A DNA stretch of 64,000 nucleotides from Rotaria sordida (GCA_905250125.1 CAJNOL010000004.1:1-64000), one strand, 5' to 3'; counted from the first letter of the stretch, positions 1 through 13,292 are shown. Notes: generated by a model not told the origin, from the sequence alone. Program-made: numbers and translations.

Positions 1-3000
1 AAGAAAATAAAAGCTGGTTATACAAATGGTGTCCGAGTACAAATGGGCAAATTAGAAGACTTTATAAATACATCATGTGTAACAAGTCTTGATTTTGTTT
101 TTCGTGAAGATGATGATGAAGATCCTGAAGATAAATTAATGGAATTATTACAATCAAGTTCAGATTTTAATCAAATGTCAAACTTTTTATCATATCAAAA
201 TATTGATTATCGTTATCAAAAACGATATAGAATTAAAAAATTAGCACAAATACGTGGTGCTGTTAAACGTAGTTATAGCTATAGTCATCATGCAAGTGAT
301 AGTACTATAGCACAAAATATTCTTAATTCAAATCCTGCTGATGATCAAGATGATCAAACTGATACAAATGTTTTAAATCATATACGTGCTGATGAACATA
401 CATTATCAACATCAAATAGACGAGATAATTTATTAAGAGATAAAGAAGTACATGATATTATTGCTCTTCTTCCACATACTTCCTCTATACAAGATCAAGC
501 AGATATTTTACATTATCTATGTATGAATAAGTAAGTGAAATTAGATTTCTTTGTTATCAAAAGAAAATTTTAGAATTAGTTAACATCAGATCAGATTACA
601 AGTGTTTAGATTCAAACTTCCTCAAATGTCTCTTTTGAATTTCAATGAGTTTTTGCCGGTAGATACTATATAGTGTTCTAATGAAACTTTTAAAACAATT
701 TATGCTTTGATTAAGCTATGAAATTTTTGTCTAGAGGCTCCAGGTTTTCGAAACGATTATCTTTTCAAATTGTGATCTGAAACTTTGTTTATCAGGAGAA
801 CACAACTAGACTAGTTTCCATAAAAAAATTCACAAGTTTGGAACAAAGTCTCTTTGAGATCGGTCCCAGTTCTGAGATAGATCTTTTATTATAGATGGTG
901 CTACAAAAATTTTAATTAGTAAAACATATTCTGAAACTGGTTTTTTTCTCGATCAATTTGAATTTGAATAGAACATACTCTCTGTAATCGTTTATAGTTG
1001 AAACCGAAAGTCGTCAGCGCTACTACCGGTTCTTATGAATACCGCGGCATACCGCTAGTGCTGCAATTAAGTGTGGGACATGGGTCGTAAATACTTTTGT
1101 CATTTGCATGAATATTTGTATAGCCATGTCTTCGGATCACGATGATGTTTTCAAAATATAGTTGATATTGTACCAGAGTAACTTTTTTTTGGCTTCTGAA
1201 ATTTAAATTAATATTAAAATTAGGTTCGCACATAGTGAGAGATGATAGATCATAAGCTCGAACAATTGAAGATCAACGTTGATATTCTATTCTTTTACAG
1301 AAAAAAAGAAGAAATATTGTCAATAAAACCTAAAATAAATATATGAAAAAAGACTTCAATCGAGATGTCTAGTAACTATGTTTCACGAATGTTTATAAAA
1401 GAATCTGTTAGAAAAAAAATTATCTATCAGTTGATCATGATAAGACATATGACTAGAAAAATATTTTCACATAAAAAAACTTCTTCAAAATTTCTAAAAT
1501 AAAAAGACTTAATTTTTTTTATTATTTCTACAGAGGTATTGACTTTGAATTTGAACATAATGGACATCATGTAACAGTTCGTGACCTTATTCAAGAACTT
1601 TATAATCGTGCATGTAACCAACGTGTTTGGTGGTGTGTACGTCATTGTGCTGGTATGTTAGGAATGCAAAATAAAAGTATTGCACAAAGTTTAATTGCTA
1701 TACTTGCACAACAAAAACAATTAACGATTGGTTTACCACCAGCACCACGTGAACATGTTTTAACAAGTCCGATAACATTTGAACAATTATATAATACAAT
1801 AGTAGCAGCAACTGGAAATGATCCAACAATGGTTATGTTAACACAAGAAATACTAGTATTTTTACATATATTTATTAGTACGGAACCACAATTATTTGCT
1901 GGTATGATACGTATACGTGTAGGTCTTATTATACAAGTTATGCTTGGTGAATTAAAACGTACATTACAATCATCTGATGAAGATACAACAGATCATTTAT
2001 TAAATTTAAGTCCATATGAAATCAAATGTTTATTACATATTATTTTAAGTGGTAAAGAATTTGGTATAACCGAACATTCAACAAAACCACCACCAGAATT
2101 AGCAGATTTATCTAAACAAGAACGTGATATGCGTATTATACGTAATGAAATTAAAGAAGCAAGTACAAAAAAATTAAGTGTTCATTTAAATTGGGGTGAT
2201 CATCCATCAGAAGATGATGATGATGATGATGTTGGAAAACATGGTCAATGGATTCGTCGACGACGTCTTGATGGTGCTTTGAATCGTGTACCTGTTCGAT
2301 TCTATGGGCAAGTTTGGCAAACACTTGAAAAGGTAAATATTTTTACGTAAAGAATCATATATAAAAATAGATTTTTGTATGTATGCCTCATATATAATTT
2401 GTATTTACTCTAATATGAAACATGGTTGTAGTTCTAAAACTCTTACTGATATGGATCGTAATAAGAACTACAATTCAATTTGAATTTTTATAAAATGTAT
2501 ATTATCGATTAAGGAGTATCTAATATATTTATACGACAGTATTAGAGATCGGCAGGTTGGCCCCAGAATCCGATCGAATCCAGATCTGAAATTTTTCTGT
2601 GAATCGAGTTCAAAAATTTTAGATCCGACGGCCTCTAGTCAATATAGACCTTATGAAGATGTCTTATACATTAAATATATTTTTATTATTGATTCTTTTA
2701 GTGCAAAGGTATTAAAATAGCTGATTATATTCTATATAACAGTTTAACACAAGAAATGACTCAAGAAGAAATTAAATTTGCATTACGTGTTGAAGAAGCT
2801 CTTAATCGTGTACCATTTACTGAATATCGACAATTGATTGTTGAAGCTTGTGTTATATTTACATCAATAGCCCTTGGTGATAATCGGTAAAATTTATATT
2901 TTCGTCATATTTATTTTGTTTTTTCTAATATTCTATTGATTAATATTTCTATAGATTTCATTTGGATGAAATAATTAGTATTGAAGATATTGTTTCTACA

Positions 3001-3213
3001 GCAAATGGAATATTTTTACAAGATCAATTAGCATCAGGTGGTGATGCAACAAAATGTTGTGCTAGTGGTAATCCATGTGGATCAGCAGCTGGTATATGTT
3101 TACATTTTTATGATTCAGCACCAAGTGGACGTTTTGGAACAATAAATTATTTCTTACGTGCGCTTCTAAGACTTTTACATGTTGATGAAACAAGTGTATG
3201 TTCGATTAGTTAA
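1..3213 (+). CDS. PHKA: Phosphorylase b kinase regulatory subunit alpha, C-terminal part (5' end outside window)
   Basis: This is the calmodulin-associated regulatory subunit of phosphorylase kinase, which controls glycogen breakdown. Four exons are visible: 1-530, 1534-2332, 2702-2886 and 2955-3213. They join in frame to 590 residues, and the reading frame is already open at base 1. Signature stretches match the family: QKQLTIGLPPAPRE, LTQEILVFL, GLIIQVMLGEL, NLSPYEIKCLLHIILSGKEF, QWIRRRRLDGALNRVPV, EYRQLIVEA and YDSAPSGRFGT. The protein ends in Cys-Ser-Ile-Ser, a plausible CaaX box, in line with the known farnesylation of vertebrate alpha and beta subunits. The C-terminal third is conserved with the vertebrate protein, while the linker before QWIRRRR is short and Asp-rich. 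I favour alpha over beta from the sequence around RRRRLDG. The first visible intron (531-1533) is long for this locus and carries half of a palindromic repeat. Confidence 0.93.
617..898. repeat. Single arm of a palindromic repeat family (copy 1) in the PHKA intron
   Basis: This stretch matches one arm of the palindromic elements at 36884-37435 and 54976-55552. Shared landmarks in the same order are ATTTCAATGA, ACTATATAGTGTTCTAATGAAA, AAGCTATGAAATTTTTGTC, CTAGAGGCTCCAGGTTTTCG, TGATCTGAAACTTTG, GAACACAACTAGACTAG, TTCCATAAAAAAATTC and AACAAAGTCTCTTTGAGAT. The second arm is missing, so this copy is truncated near its centre of symmetry. Confidence 0.75.
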
Positions 3214-3999
3214 CAACTATATTTGTCTAATTTTCACCTTTAAATATATTCTCTTGATTTGTTATTTTTTTGCATTAGACCTATATTGCTTCTTTTTCTT
3301 TTCTCTTTTTCTTCACGCCTGTTTACCGATATGTATTTCTAGAAAACTTATTAATTTCGTTTTATTTTTAATATTCGATTCATTAGATGGACGTAATATC
3401 TTCGTTTTGTTTCATGCTTTATCAAACTTAAATACGACAATAAGTATAATGTTTCAACAGTTGCATCGTTAGTATTATTTTTTCTTTGAATACATATTCA
3501 TCACATCCTTTTCTCTCGATATTCTCGTTTTTCTTTCTTGCTCTCATTGTATTTATTGTACCAATAGATTATTTATCTTTGCCATACAATAATGTTCATA
3601 TGAGTCTAGTCAATCAATTCAATAATTAATCTTCAATATCTGTTAACAAACAAAAAAACATGACAAGAGTAGATTGTGAAAACTCAATAGACTGTCGTCT
3701 ACTGAACAAGAAATATCAATAGAATAAGCAAATAACGAATGCTTGAAATTCGTTGAAAATATTTGCTTCGATAAGTCAAGCTATCATAAATAATAATTTC
3801 GAAATAGTTCGATCCTTCTTTGGAGAATATATATTGTCAATATTAAATCACAAAAAAAAGAAATTATTTAGAACTTTGCTTTACTTTTATTTTATGTAAT
3901 AGTAAACAACAAGACAAAAAAAAATAAAACTTTAACAAAAACTATACAATAAAATGCAAAAACAATATGATTATGTCTCTGACAAATGCATTTCTAATT
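3214..3999. other. Intergenic spacer between convergent genes
   Basis: It holds the 3' untranslated regions of the PHKA gene (+) and of the small heat-shock pseudogene (-). The short open frame after 3213 is T-rich read-through with no recognisable protein. I see no other gene. Confidence 0.6.
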
Positions 4000-4970
4000 T
4001 TATTTCTTCGGATTTTCAATTGATTTTGTAGCTTCCTTTTGTTCAATATAAGGTGTTTCAATCTTCAATCGTCCACCATCAGTTAATCTTGATTGTAATT
4101 GATCAAGTTGTGTACCAGGTGGCAATATTGTTGATTTAAAGAAGAATGATCGTTCTGAACGATTCTTATTTTTATGTTTATGTTCATCTTGAACAATTAA
4201 TTCATTATTTTTAACTGATACTTTAATTTCATCTGGTCGATAATGCTTCATTCCAATTGACATTTCAAGTTGTTTTCGATTGTTACCTTTATCAACAATA
4301 CGTGGTTGAAAATCTGAACCAGCCAAAAATCCTATATAATCAAATAAAAGATCACGATATTGACCGAATTGTGCTAAACTTTGGTTATCATTTTTAGCTT
4401 GAGCAATACGACGTTCTGCTTCTAGATTATGAATTGGTACTTCAATGACAAGCATATTATTTGGAGTTACATAGGAAGCTAAATGTTTTGGATCTATATG
4501 AAAAACAAAAACATTCATGAATACTTATATTTAATAAAAAAAAATAAAATTTTTATTACTTACCAGCATGTTCAGGTAATTCATACGTTTTTTGGTAGTT
4601 CTCAAATATTATAGTCATCATCAGGTTGCCGATCTTCTTGTTTAGCTTCAACAATTACTCTTCGACATTCAACTTTTGTTCTAATTGTTTCTGGATCGAA
4701 GCCTGCTACATTCAATTGAACACGATATTTTTCAGCATTTGGTGATCTTGATATTGGTGTAAGATTTTTGCCATCATTTGATTTATTATTTGATGAATGT
4801 GTTAATCGATATGGTTCATGAATTTATCGAAATGTATTTGGTCGAATTGAAAGAGCTGATGGAAATGTATCAAAATTATACCATGGATCGAAAAAATCTA
4901 ATTGATCACCAAAGAATCGATCAAATGGATCGTCAAAAGGACGATAACGATGAATTGGAAAAAGTGCCAT
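4000..4970 (-). pseudogene. Two-domain small heat-shock protein (alpha-crystallin family), broken
   Basis: Read on the minus strand, it starts at ATG 4970-4968 and ends at TAA 4002-4000, with one intron at 4494-4563. Exon 1 encodes an N-terminal region rich in F, D and P (RYRPFDDPFDRFFGDQLD), then a first alpha-crystallin domain (KYRVQLNVAGFDPETI). Exon 2 encodes a long linker and a second alpha-crystallin domain (EMSIGMKHYRPDEIKVSV, then SFFFKSTILPPGTQL and GRLKIETP). Tandem alpha-crystallin domains occur in some invertebrate chaperones. Exon 1 carries an in-frame TAA at 4824-4826 and a single-base frameshift near 4604, just before the QKTYELPEHA segment and the splice donor. Exon 2 is fully open. 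Either the gene is recently dead or only the second domain is expressed. Sequencing error is possible but would have to occur twice. Confidence 0.72.
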
Positions 4971-6974
4971 TGATTTGTAGAAGTATTGAGAGAGTTTGAT
5001 AATCGCAGTTGAACATTGAAATATTTGATTAGACCCATGTACTCACACATATGTATATATATATAGGATGGGTAATTGAATACGAGTACATTGTAGAATA
5101 TTCGCGAGTACTCGTACTCAGTTGTTGTCATTTCAGCTTTTTCTTTCTCTATCTTACATTCTTTTTTTCTGTTCTTTCTTTCTTTCGTTTTACACACATT
5201 TTTTTTGCTTTTCTGTCAACAAAAGAAGATGATAATGGATGTGTGCGAATGAGAAAAATGTTTATTATTATAGTTCGCACGTTTTCTAACCATATTTTAT
5301 TTCATCAAAAAATAGTATTGTATCAGAAGTGACGTATTTGCAGCAGTGGTTTATAGAAATTACTTCATAAAGCATTTGAATAATTAAACTATTTTCTAGT
5401 GGAACTTGATATGATTTTAAGTAAATTTTTTGAAATAAATGAATATTGACGTGATAATTTAATAATGATAATTGTAAAAAAGAATATGATGAAAATCATA
5501 TCAGTTAGTCATTTGCGGTTTTCATCAGTCAATAGAAGAAACTTTTCATATATTATGATATGTGGAATAAGTCATTTTACAAGTATTCTTCATGGTAAAT
5601 GTTTAGCAAATAAGATGTATTATATTTTGATACTGTTTTGATAGATTTCTGATTTCTCAATGCATTATAGATGAAGAAACTCTTGATAGACTGGTTCTTT
5701 GTATGCTTTCAATTAAAAGTATTTTTGAATAAATCTGTTATAAGCATATGATAAAATTATGTTTTTGAAATGAACACGTTTAGTTATTTTTGAAATAAAT
5801 ATAAAATTAATTTAGTTTTTGATAGACGTTATGTAGCAAGGAGATTTGAACTTATACTATGACAAGAATTGAAGATCTATTTGTTGCATGTTAGTGAGGA
5901 AAATTCATCGAAAGATCTACGGTTGGCATAAAATTATTTGAAAAGGTTTGTATAAATGATTGATGATACAATAATTTCACGTTAAATGTCTGTTATCATA
6001 TAAAAACTATTGATAGGATTCTTGAAATATTCATATTATGACATTCACTTCTACTTAATGCTGGCGTAGGCATTGGATGAAGATGACACCTTCACCCGTT
6101 CCAGAGTTTTTGAAGAACTACTGATCAGAAATACTTCAAACTTTAAGGGTAGATAGATCTTGATGAGTAGAGCAAACATAGTGGTGTCTACCTTTATAGA
6201 TTTCTCAAAACAGTATCCAACACTTGTAAAAGAAATTTCAGCTCTATTGAACGTACTGTGTCGAAGTAATGGGAGCAATTCTGCACTTTTTTGTGTAAAA
6301 GCTGATTTTGAGAAAAACAAAAAAAACGAATTTTCCTGTGTTCATATCAGTACTTTTTTTCTCCAACTAAAGTGATCGAACACTAGCCGTATTCAATGAT
6401 GTTAGAGATCCATGACCTATGGTTACGGCACCATTGGAATAAGAAAGAATCATTATCATTCGGAGAATTTTGCATAGAAAGTTTCTGATAAGGATTTCGA
6501 AAGTTAGGTTTAGTAAAAAAAATACAAACTCACAATGGAGAATCTTCATTTATATGGCATTGGACAGAGAACACTTCAAAGTTATATTATCACTGAAAAA
6601 CCTCAAATTGAAAAACTTTTGATTTTTATCATCTGAAAAGGGAGAGGTCTCCTTAACGTATTAATATTATTAACAGGATAACTCTTAGATAGGAAGAAGA
6701 ATCTGATATTCAGATGGTAATGTACGTATTTATCAGACTGTACTCTAACAATACATACTATACTAATTTATAATTATCGATCGACTTCCGAATACTATTA
6801 CTATCGAAAAAAAAATATAGTTGTACTTTTTGACAACGACCTCTATGGAATACTGGTCTGATTGTTTGATTGTGTATTACAATTAAAAATGAAATTTTTC
6901 TTTTTATAGATTGGATCATCGAAAATAAACAGAACATTCATTACAATTAGTTGAAATCTTATTTTGTTCTCGAT
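4971..6974. other. AT-rich intergenic region
   Basis: No gene is supported. A patch at about 6050-6310 is richer in G+C, with overlapping open frames on both strands (6160-6375 + and 6051-6320 -). It may be a decayed element fragment, but nothing diagnostic is visible. Just before MRE11 a TTTTTATAG at 6901-6909 could be the acceptor of a 5' untranslated intron. Confidence 0.4.
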
Positions 6975-9496
6975 ATGCCAATATCAAGAACTATTTCATC
7001 AAGTTCTTCAAGTGAAAATGAAAATCTTGATGAAGAATGTAATCCAACATCACCTGAAGATGTTTTTAAAATTTTAATTACAACAGATAATCATCTTGGT
7101 TATGCTGAACGAGATGATGAACGTACCAATGATTCATTAATAACATTTGAAGAATGTCTTCAAATAGCACGTGATGAAAATGTTGATTTTATTTTACTTG
7201 GTGGTGATTTATTTCATGATAATAAACCATCAAATCATGTTATGCTTGAATGTATTAATTTATTAAGAAAATATTGTCTTGGAGATAAAACAATTGAATT
7301 TAAATTAATAAGTGATGAAAAAATTAATTTTTCTTCAACTGTTCAATCAAATCCATTTCCATGGGCAAATTTTAAAGATCCAAATTTAAATATTGGTATT
7401 CCAATATTTTCAATTCATGGGTAAAAAATACTTTTGGTTTTTTTTTTATTTTGAAAAAAAAAACATTATTTAATAATAAAGTTTTTATTTTAAAGAAATC
7501 ATGATGATCCATCAGGTTCAACACCACTTTGTCCACTTGATTTACTTAATTCATGTGGTTTAGTTAATTATTTTGGAAATTTATCATCATTAGAAAATAT
7601 TGATATACATCCATTACTTTTTCGTAAAGGAGAAACAAATTTATCTATTTATGGTTTAGGTGCAATACGTGATGAACGTTTACATAGAATATTTCTTAAA
7701 AATCAAATTAATTTACTTCGACCAACAAATAATCCAGATGATTGGTTTAATATATTTGTTATACATCAAAATCGTGTTCCACATGGACCAAAAAATTATA
7801 TTCCAGAACAATTTTTACATGAATTTCTTGATATTGTTATTTGGGGTCATGAACATGATTGTAGAATTACACCAGAATTTAATACTGTACAAAAATTTTT
7901 TGTTATTCAACCTGGTTAGTTTTCTTTAATTGATCATTTTGATATTCTATTGAGAAAAATATAATGATTTTTTTTTCATAGCTTGAATGTGTAAAGGATA
8001 AATTTTGCATAGGAAACATTCTTTAATGAATGGATGATGAAAAAAAGAAACGATTATTAGAAGGTTTTTTTTTTATTAGAAAAAAGATTGATTAAATCTT
8101 CAACAGATTTTTTAATCGATAGGAAATTTTTTCTTTAGTTGAAATTTCATTGAATGGATAAGTAGAGAATCTCGCCGGAGAACGGTAACCAAATGTCGAC
8201 ATTTACCTTTTAGATTGATCAAAATGTTACGAAATGACTAAAACAATATCTATTTTGAAATAGTGAAAACTTCAATAGACGAAAGCTCTAGAATAAATAA
8301 AACCTATATGGATTAGCAAGTACTACTTGCTCTCGTTGTTCTTGAATAGATTGTTAGTTATTTTCTTGACTTCTGTAAATTATTTTCCTGTAATACTAAC
8401 AAAATTTTTTGACAATTTCAGTTTCTCGCATTCCGATGAATTCTGTATTGTGACTATTTGTGGTAGCATCCAATTGTCATAGATCTTACAAGATTTCAAA
8501 ATCCGTAGATACTAAGATAATATCCGTTTAAACTATCATCATACATTAGCGTTTGGTGAAAAAAGCGCTAATCGATATATTCGAAGGCATCTAGTTTAAT
8601 TCTTCTGGCTATCAAAATTTCCTATCAACGTATTTATATATTCTAAATTTAGCATGTATAATTGTTCATTGAATATGTTAGTATAATCTTTCATGAAGAT
8701 TAACTATTATTCGTCCTATTACTATTGATTTTAAATTTCTTTTTTTTCTAATTAGAGCAAATTATTGATAACATATTAAGATTTTTTTTCTATTTATGAA
8801 AAAGGTAGTACAGTTGCAACATCTTTAAGTGAAGGAGAACAATTACAAAAACATGTTGGTATTCTTCATGTTTATAAGAAAACATTTAAAATGCATCGAC
8901 GACCATTACAAACAGTGCGACAATTTTATTTTGTTGATATTCAATTAACTGATCATATTGATGAAAAAGCACTTAAAACATTATCAAATACTAAACTTGA
9001 ACAAAAACTTGATAAGATTTTAACAGATACAGTAAGAAAAAAAATATATATCTATTTCTTTTTATAATAAAACTCTTCTTTTTTTCGTCATATAAATAGA
9101 TAAATGAATTACTTATGCGTGCTCAAAATGAACATAGTGGTCATCCAAAACAACCAAGAAAACCGTAAAAAAGCCGATTCTTTTTGTTTTTTTTTTGAAT
9201 ACTTATTTTAATTTATTTTGTTTTTAATATAGCTTAATTCGTCTTCGTGTTGATTATACTGGTTTTGATTTATTTGATTCATTTAATGATATTCGTTTTG
9301 TTCAAAAATTTTCTGATCAAGTTGCTAATCCAAAAACAATGATTACCTTAAATAAAAAACGTGATAATAATATATTAAAATCAAATGAAATTAAACTTGA
9401 TCCTGATGCTATTAAAATTTCCAATGAACAATTTAACCATGCACAACGTGTTGAAGATTCTATTCAAACATATTTTGAATCAACAACAGAAGTAGA

Positions 9497-9539
<43 letters not shown>

Positions 9540-10163
9540 TAATTATTTTCTTTTTTTAATATTAGAACAATCGTTTACGTTTACTTGATGAAAAATCTAT
9601 GTTAGCAGCATTAACTGAATTTATTGACAAAGATGAAATTTATGCATTAAATACAATGGTTGAAGCACAAATTGAACAAAGTCAAGTAAAAATTTTATTT
9701 AATAGAAATAAAAAGTTTTTGTTTTTAATTAATAATTTTAATTTTTTAGAAATTTCTTGTTAACAATATACATAATGATGATGTAGCTTTTCTTGAAGAT
9801 GAACTTAAACGTTTTAAAATATTACAAAATGTTGATGATGATGAAGCTATAAAAAGACGAAAGAATTTATTAAATATGGCTCGAAAAGAACGTCTTAAAG
9901 CTAATGGAGAGAAATCAAGTGATGATGAAATTATGATAACAGAACCAATAAGAAATAATGATGAAAATAGTAATGATGATGATGATGATGATGATGATGA
10001 CGATGATGATTTTGATCGAAGTTCAATGAAAACAACACAAAAACGAACACAATCATCAACAAAAACACGTGGCACTACTCGTGGACGTGGACGTGGGCGT
10101 GGACGAGGTAGAGCAAAAACAACACCAACAAAAACTCCTCGTGATAAAAGAAAACTATTTTAA
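6975..10163 (+). CDS. MRE11: Double-strand break repair nuclease MRE11
   Basis: This is the manganese-dependent nuclease of the MRE11-RAD50-NBS1 complex, which senses and resects DNA breaks. Seven exons (6975-7420, 7496-7914, 8805-9031, 9100-9164, 9233-9491, 9566-9685, 9750-10163) join to 649 residues, close to animal MRE11 length. ATG 6975 is the first ATG in frame; the upstream open codons contain none. All phosphodiesterase motifs are present: DNHLGY (D38, H40), GGDLFHD (D78), HGNHDD (N150, H151), FVIHQNR (H239) and GHEHD (H267, H269). The capping domain follows (RRPLQTVRQFYFVDI, PLIRLRVDYTGF). The C-terminus has an Asp tract coded by GAT repeats (9972-10010) and an RG-rich stretch (RGRGRGRGRGR), like the arginine-methylated GAR motif of vertebrate MRE11. 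Intron 2 is unusually long (890 bp) and otherwise featureless. The gene is convergent with the coiled-coil gene downstream. Confidence 0.96.
9498..9538. repeat. (AAT)n microsatellite in MRE11 intron 5
   Basis: About 13 ATA/AAT units lie immediately after the splice donor GTAGAA at 9492. They are intronic and do not alter the protein. Confidence 0.9.
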
Positions 10164-11440
10164 TGATCGATTTCTTTTCTTTTTGGTATTCTATGTTATC
10201 TAGTCAAGAATATTTCTTTTTCTTTTGTTGATATTTTCTTATGATATTCTTTTTGTGATGTTCTTATTTGTATAACAACAACAAAAAAAAAAACATTGAA
10301 AATGAAATTTCTACGAAAAAAAGATTTTATCAATTCAACAATGATCACATATATTAGCTTGAATCAGGTGATTATGCTCACAAATGTTTGTAGCTAATAT
10401 CATGTCTTCAAAACTAGAGTTCGGTGGTTGTAAAAACTACCCGAAACTGAAATCGTTAAATCATCAGATAGATACAAAAAATTTAAATATATTTTGAAAA
10501 ATTTTCACTATTGAATTGTTGAGACAAAAGACGTCACGCATGTTAGTACTTAAAACAATATGATACATATATACTGAAATCTTTAATCTCAAGAATGAAA
10601 AAGTGAAGATCCCTCGATACAGATTTAAAAATTTTTGTATCTAACTGATGATTTACTGGTTCTCGTTCGGTTCTCGGTTGCATGTTTTTGGAGCCATCGA
10701 ACTTTAACCAAAACAATTACAAAGAGTAACTGTATTTGAGCATATAATTAGTAGAATCATTATAGTTTCCTTCAAATAATAAACTTAAACTGATGATCAG
10801 TACATTTATCAAGAGAATTATTATCAATTTAAGTCGCTAGTAATATATTCTTAAGTTTAGAAGTAAAAATTGAATAAAAATTAAGCGTATACATTAGCAT
10901 ATTCAAGAATTATGCTTTCTATTTAAACTTCAAAATCTTAAGTTTAAGGATAATATCCTGAAGAAGTGAATTCTTGTGGTTTTGATTATGAGCAAACTTC
11001 CTATGAATGATAGACATTTTATCTTTTTCGATAAACAATCTGACAAAATCATAATTGTTTCTTATGAACTTAGTTACGAGTCATGAATTATACTAATGAA
11101 TTTTTACAGCTAAAGGTGTCAGTCGATGGATCGTTCAATGGCAATGGTTAACATTTTTCTAAAATTTTCTTATTTTTGAGAAATTTTGAAATGAAAAAGA
11201 GACAAAAACGATAGTAGAGAGTATATTGACAAGAAACCAGATGGCAACATCTCTAAAAACTGATTTGTGACGTAGGAAAGCTCTAAAAATCAAGTATCTA
11301 TTTTTACATCGCGGCAGCGGCAGCTTATATCTCAATTTACAGCTGAAAAAAAAAGATTAAGCATCATTTTTAAAATAACATTCATTTTCAAATAAAATAA
11401 GTTTTAGTTTATTAAAATAAGTAAATAATAAAAAGAAAAT
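10164..11440. other. Intergenic region between convergent genes
   Basis: AT-rich and without a supported gene. It carries the 3' ends of MRE11 and of the coiled-coil gene. I see no inverted repeat or RNA gene in it. Confidence 0.5.
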
Positions 11441-12200
11441 TTATTCTGTAACTTGATTAATAGAATTATAAAGTGTTTGAATATTTTCTTTTGCTCTATG
11501 CTTTAATAATCGATTTTCATCTTGAAGTATTTGATATTCTTCAGTAAGTTTATTCAATTCAGTTAATTGTCCTCTGTGTTTATTAAATTGTGGTTTATTA
11601 ATATTTATTGTTTCAATATATTTTTCATTTATTTTTTGTTGTTCAATAATTTTTTCAACTAATTGCATAAGAAATTCTTGTCGTTGTTTAAATTTCGCGT
11701 AGTAATCATCAGTTCGATGTTTTATACGATTTTGTTCATGATAAAAACGTTCGATTAAATTTGTTCTTTGATTTATATTTAATTGTACAGCATTAATTAA
11801 TTCAGTACAATAAATCATTGGATCTGTTGTTATTGTTATGTTTGATGTACGTGGTGAAATCTAGAAAAAAAAAACAATTGATTATAAAAATAAAAGAAAT
11901 TTGTATGTATACCTGTTGAATAATATCATTAAGTGTTTGATTTATTGTTGGTGATTGATGAAAATTATTTATTGCTGTACGAATTTGTTCTCGTTTAATT
12001 GACATTTGTAGTAAACGAGTTTCTATTTGATCTGTTGTTGTTTTAAGTGATGAATTTTGTTCTAAGAAATTTTGTAATTGATTTAGAACTGTTGTTATTT
12101 CACGTAAATGATCATCAAGTAAATTCAAATAATTTTGTGTATTATGAAAATTAATTTTATGTTCATGAAATTTTTTTAAAAGTTGATCAATAATTATTTG

Positions 12201-12233
<33 letters not shown>

Positions 12234-12443
12234 ATGAATGATTTTATCGTTGATTATTGGCAAATTAATAACATTATCAGAAGAAATTTTCTCATCAAAT
12301 TCATTGAAATTTTTTATCGTTGTATTACTTATCCAACGGTTTGATATTGTACTCATTGGTGTAGAAAAATCCATTAATGATTCAATATATTTACTTCGAT
12401 TGATTGTTTTTGGTGTTGTAGTTAAATCATAACTTGCATTCAT
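11441..12443 (-). CDS. Coiled-coil protein of unknown function
   Basis: Two exons on the minus strand (12443-11913 and 11860-11441) join in frame to 316 residues. The start is ATG 12443; codons upstream are open but contain no ATG. The first ~85 residues are Ser/Thr/Asn-rich and probably disordered. They end in a poly-Asn run coded by (AAT)n at about 12200-12231. From there to the C-terminus the sequence is almost continuously helical and rich in Q, E, K, L, I and N with heptad-like spacing, for example QNYLNLLDDHLREITTVLNQ and TELNKLTEEYQILQDENRLL. There is no signal peptide, membrane segment or catalytic motif. The architecture would fit a centrosomal, kinetochore or ciliary coiled-coil subunit, but I do not recognise the family and assign no function. 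Confidence 0.8.
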
Positions 12444-12721
12444 GTTTAAAGGAGAAAAGAATAATGACAAATACTTTCGTGACTAATCTAGTCTATTCAG
12501 AAGAAAAGAAAAACAAATGGAATTTATCAAAAGTGAATATATAACATTATGATACGCTAGATGGCTTATGTACATCATTTTTCTTATCTTTACAGGTAAC
12601 GCGAAAGTTTTCAGACAACATGTTGGTTCATTTTTTTTCTTGTATTTTGATCGTATGTTGGTTCATATTTATTGTATTGATCGTAAAGACCAATTCCATT
12701 TAATTATAATTATCTCAACAG

Positions 12722-13183
12722 TATGAGAGATTTTTGTAGACTTTGTTAGTTTTTTTGTTGAATTTTGAGATTATTAAAATGAAAACAGCCATCGAGTCAG
12801 CAGTAAGAACAAATGATTCTAGACCATGATTAACTGAGATAATCAAATGATCAGTACACTGTATATTCCTGTAAAAAAGAGAGTTGATAGGTATTGGTAA
12901 AAGTCTTGTAGTAATAGTCTCATCGATGTGTTTTCTTGAAAAGATCTTTTATTTTTTTTATTTACTAGTTGGATCAAAACTTTTTCTTCATATTTAAACA
13001 ACATGAAGGAGAAAAACATAACTTTAGAGGATGAAGGTTAATAAGAACAGAAAAGCTTTTCAATTCAAACTTATATAACATTATGCGAGATATATTCATA
13101 GTTCGAAATTAAAAAATCAAACATAAAGAGTGCTTTGCACCTTAATTCGCACTCTAGATTTTGTCGAGATGCGTTCTAATTAA
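12722..13183. repeat. Left copy of a diverged 0.46 kb direct repeat
   Basis: It aligns along its whole length and in the same orientation with 17522-17984. Shared blocks in order include TTTTTGTAGACTTTG, GATTCTAG.CCATGA/CTCATGA, AATGATCA.TACA.TGTATAT, ACTAG.T..ATCAAAACTTTTTCTTCA, GAGAAAAACATAACTTTAGA, ATGCGAGATAT, ATAGTTCGAAA and CTTTGCACCTTAATT. By eye I judge identity to be roughly two thirds to three quarters. The copies bracket the pseudogene cluster at 13.3-16.3 kb. Confidence 0.75.
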
Positions 13184-13292
13184 TTATTTCTTTTAATGGT
13201 AATATGGAACGACGAAAATAAAGTAGTTCACGTTTAAGATTATTACTGGTATGAGAATATGACATAATAATGTTCGCTTTCATTTATAATCG

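Noticed and set aside
3179..3472. Open frame after the PHKA stop codon
   Set aside because: T-rich read-through of 3' untranslated DNA, dominated by Phe/Leu/Ile, with no family signature. The PHKA stop and CaaX box at 3213 make a natural end.
5031..5110. Tandem GAGTAC/GTACTC words as a regulatory array
   Set aside because: GAGTAC and ACTCGTACTC occur a few times but without regular spacing or a clear unit.
6051..6375. Overlapping open frames on both strands, possibly retrotransposon polymerase
   Set aside because: The + frame (FIDFSKQYPTLVKEIS) faintly recalls the region between reverse transcriptase and RNase H of Ty3-type elements, but no catalytic motif is present and the frame is short.
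9746..10075. Minus-strand open frame with a poly-Ser run
   Set aside because: Antisense shadow of the GAT (Asp) repeat in MRE11 exon 7.
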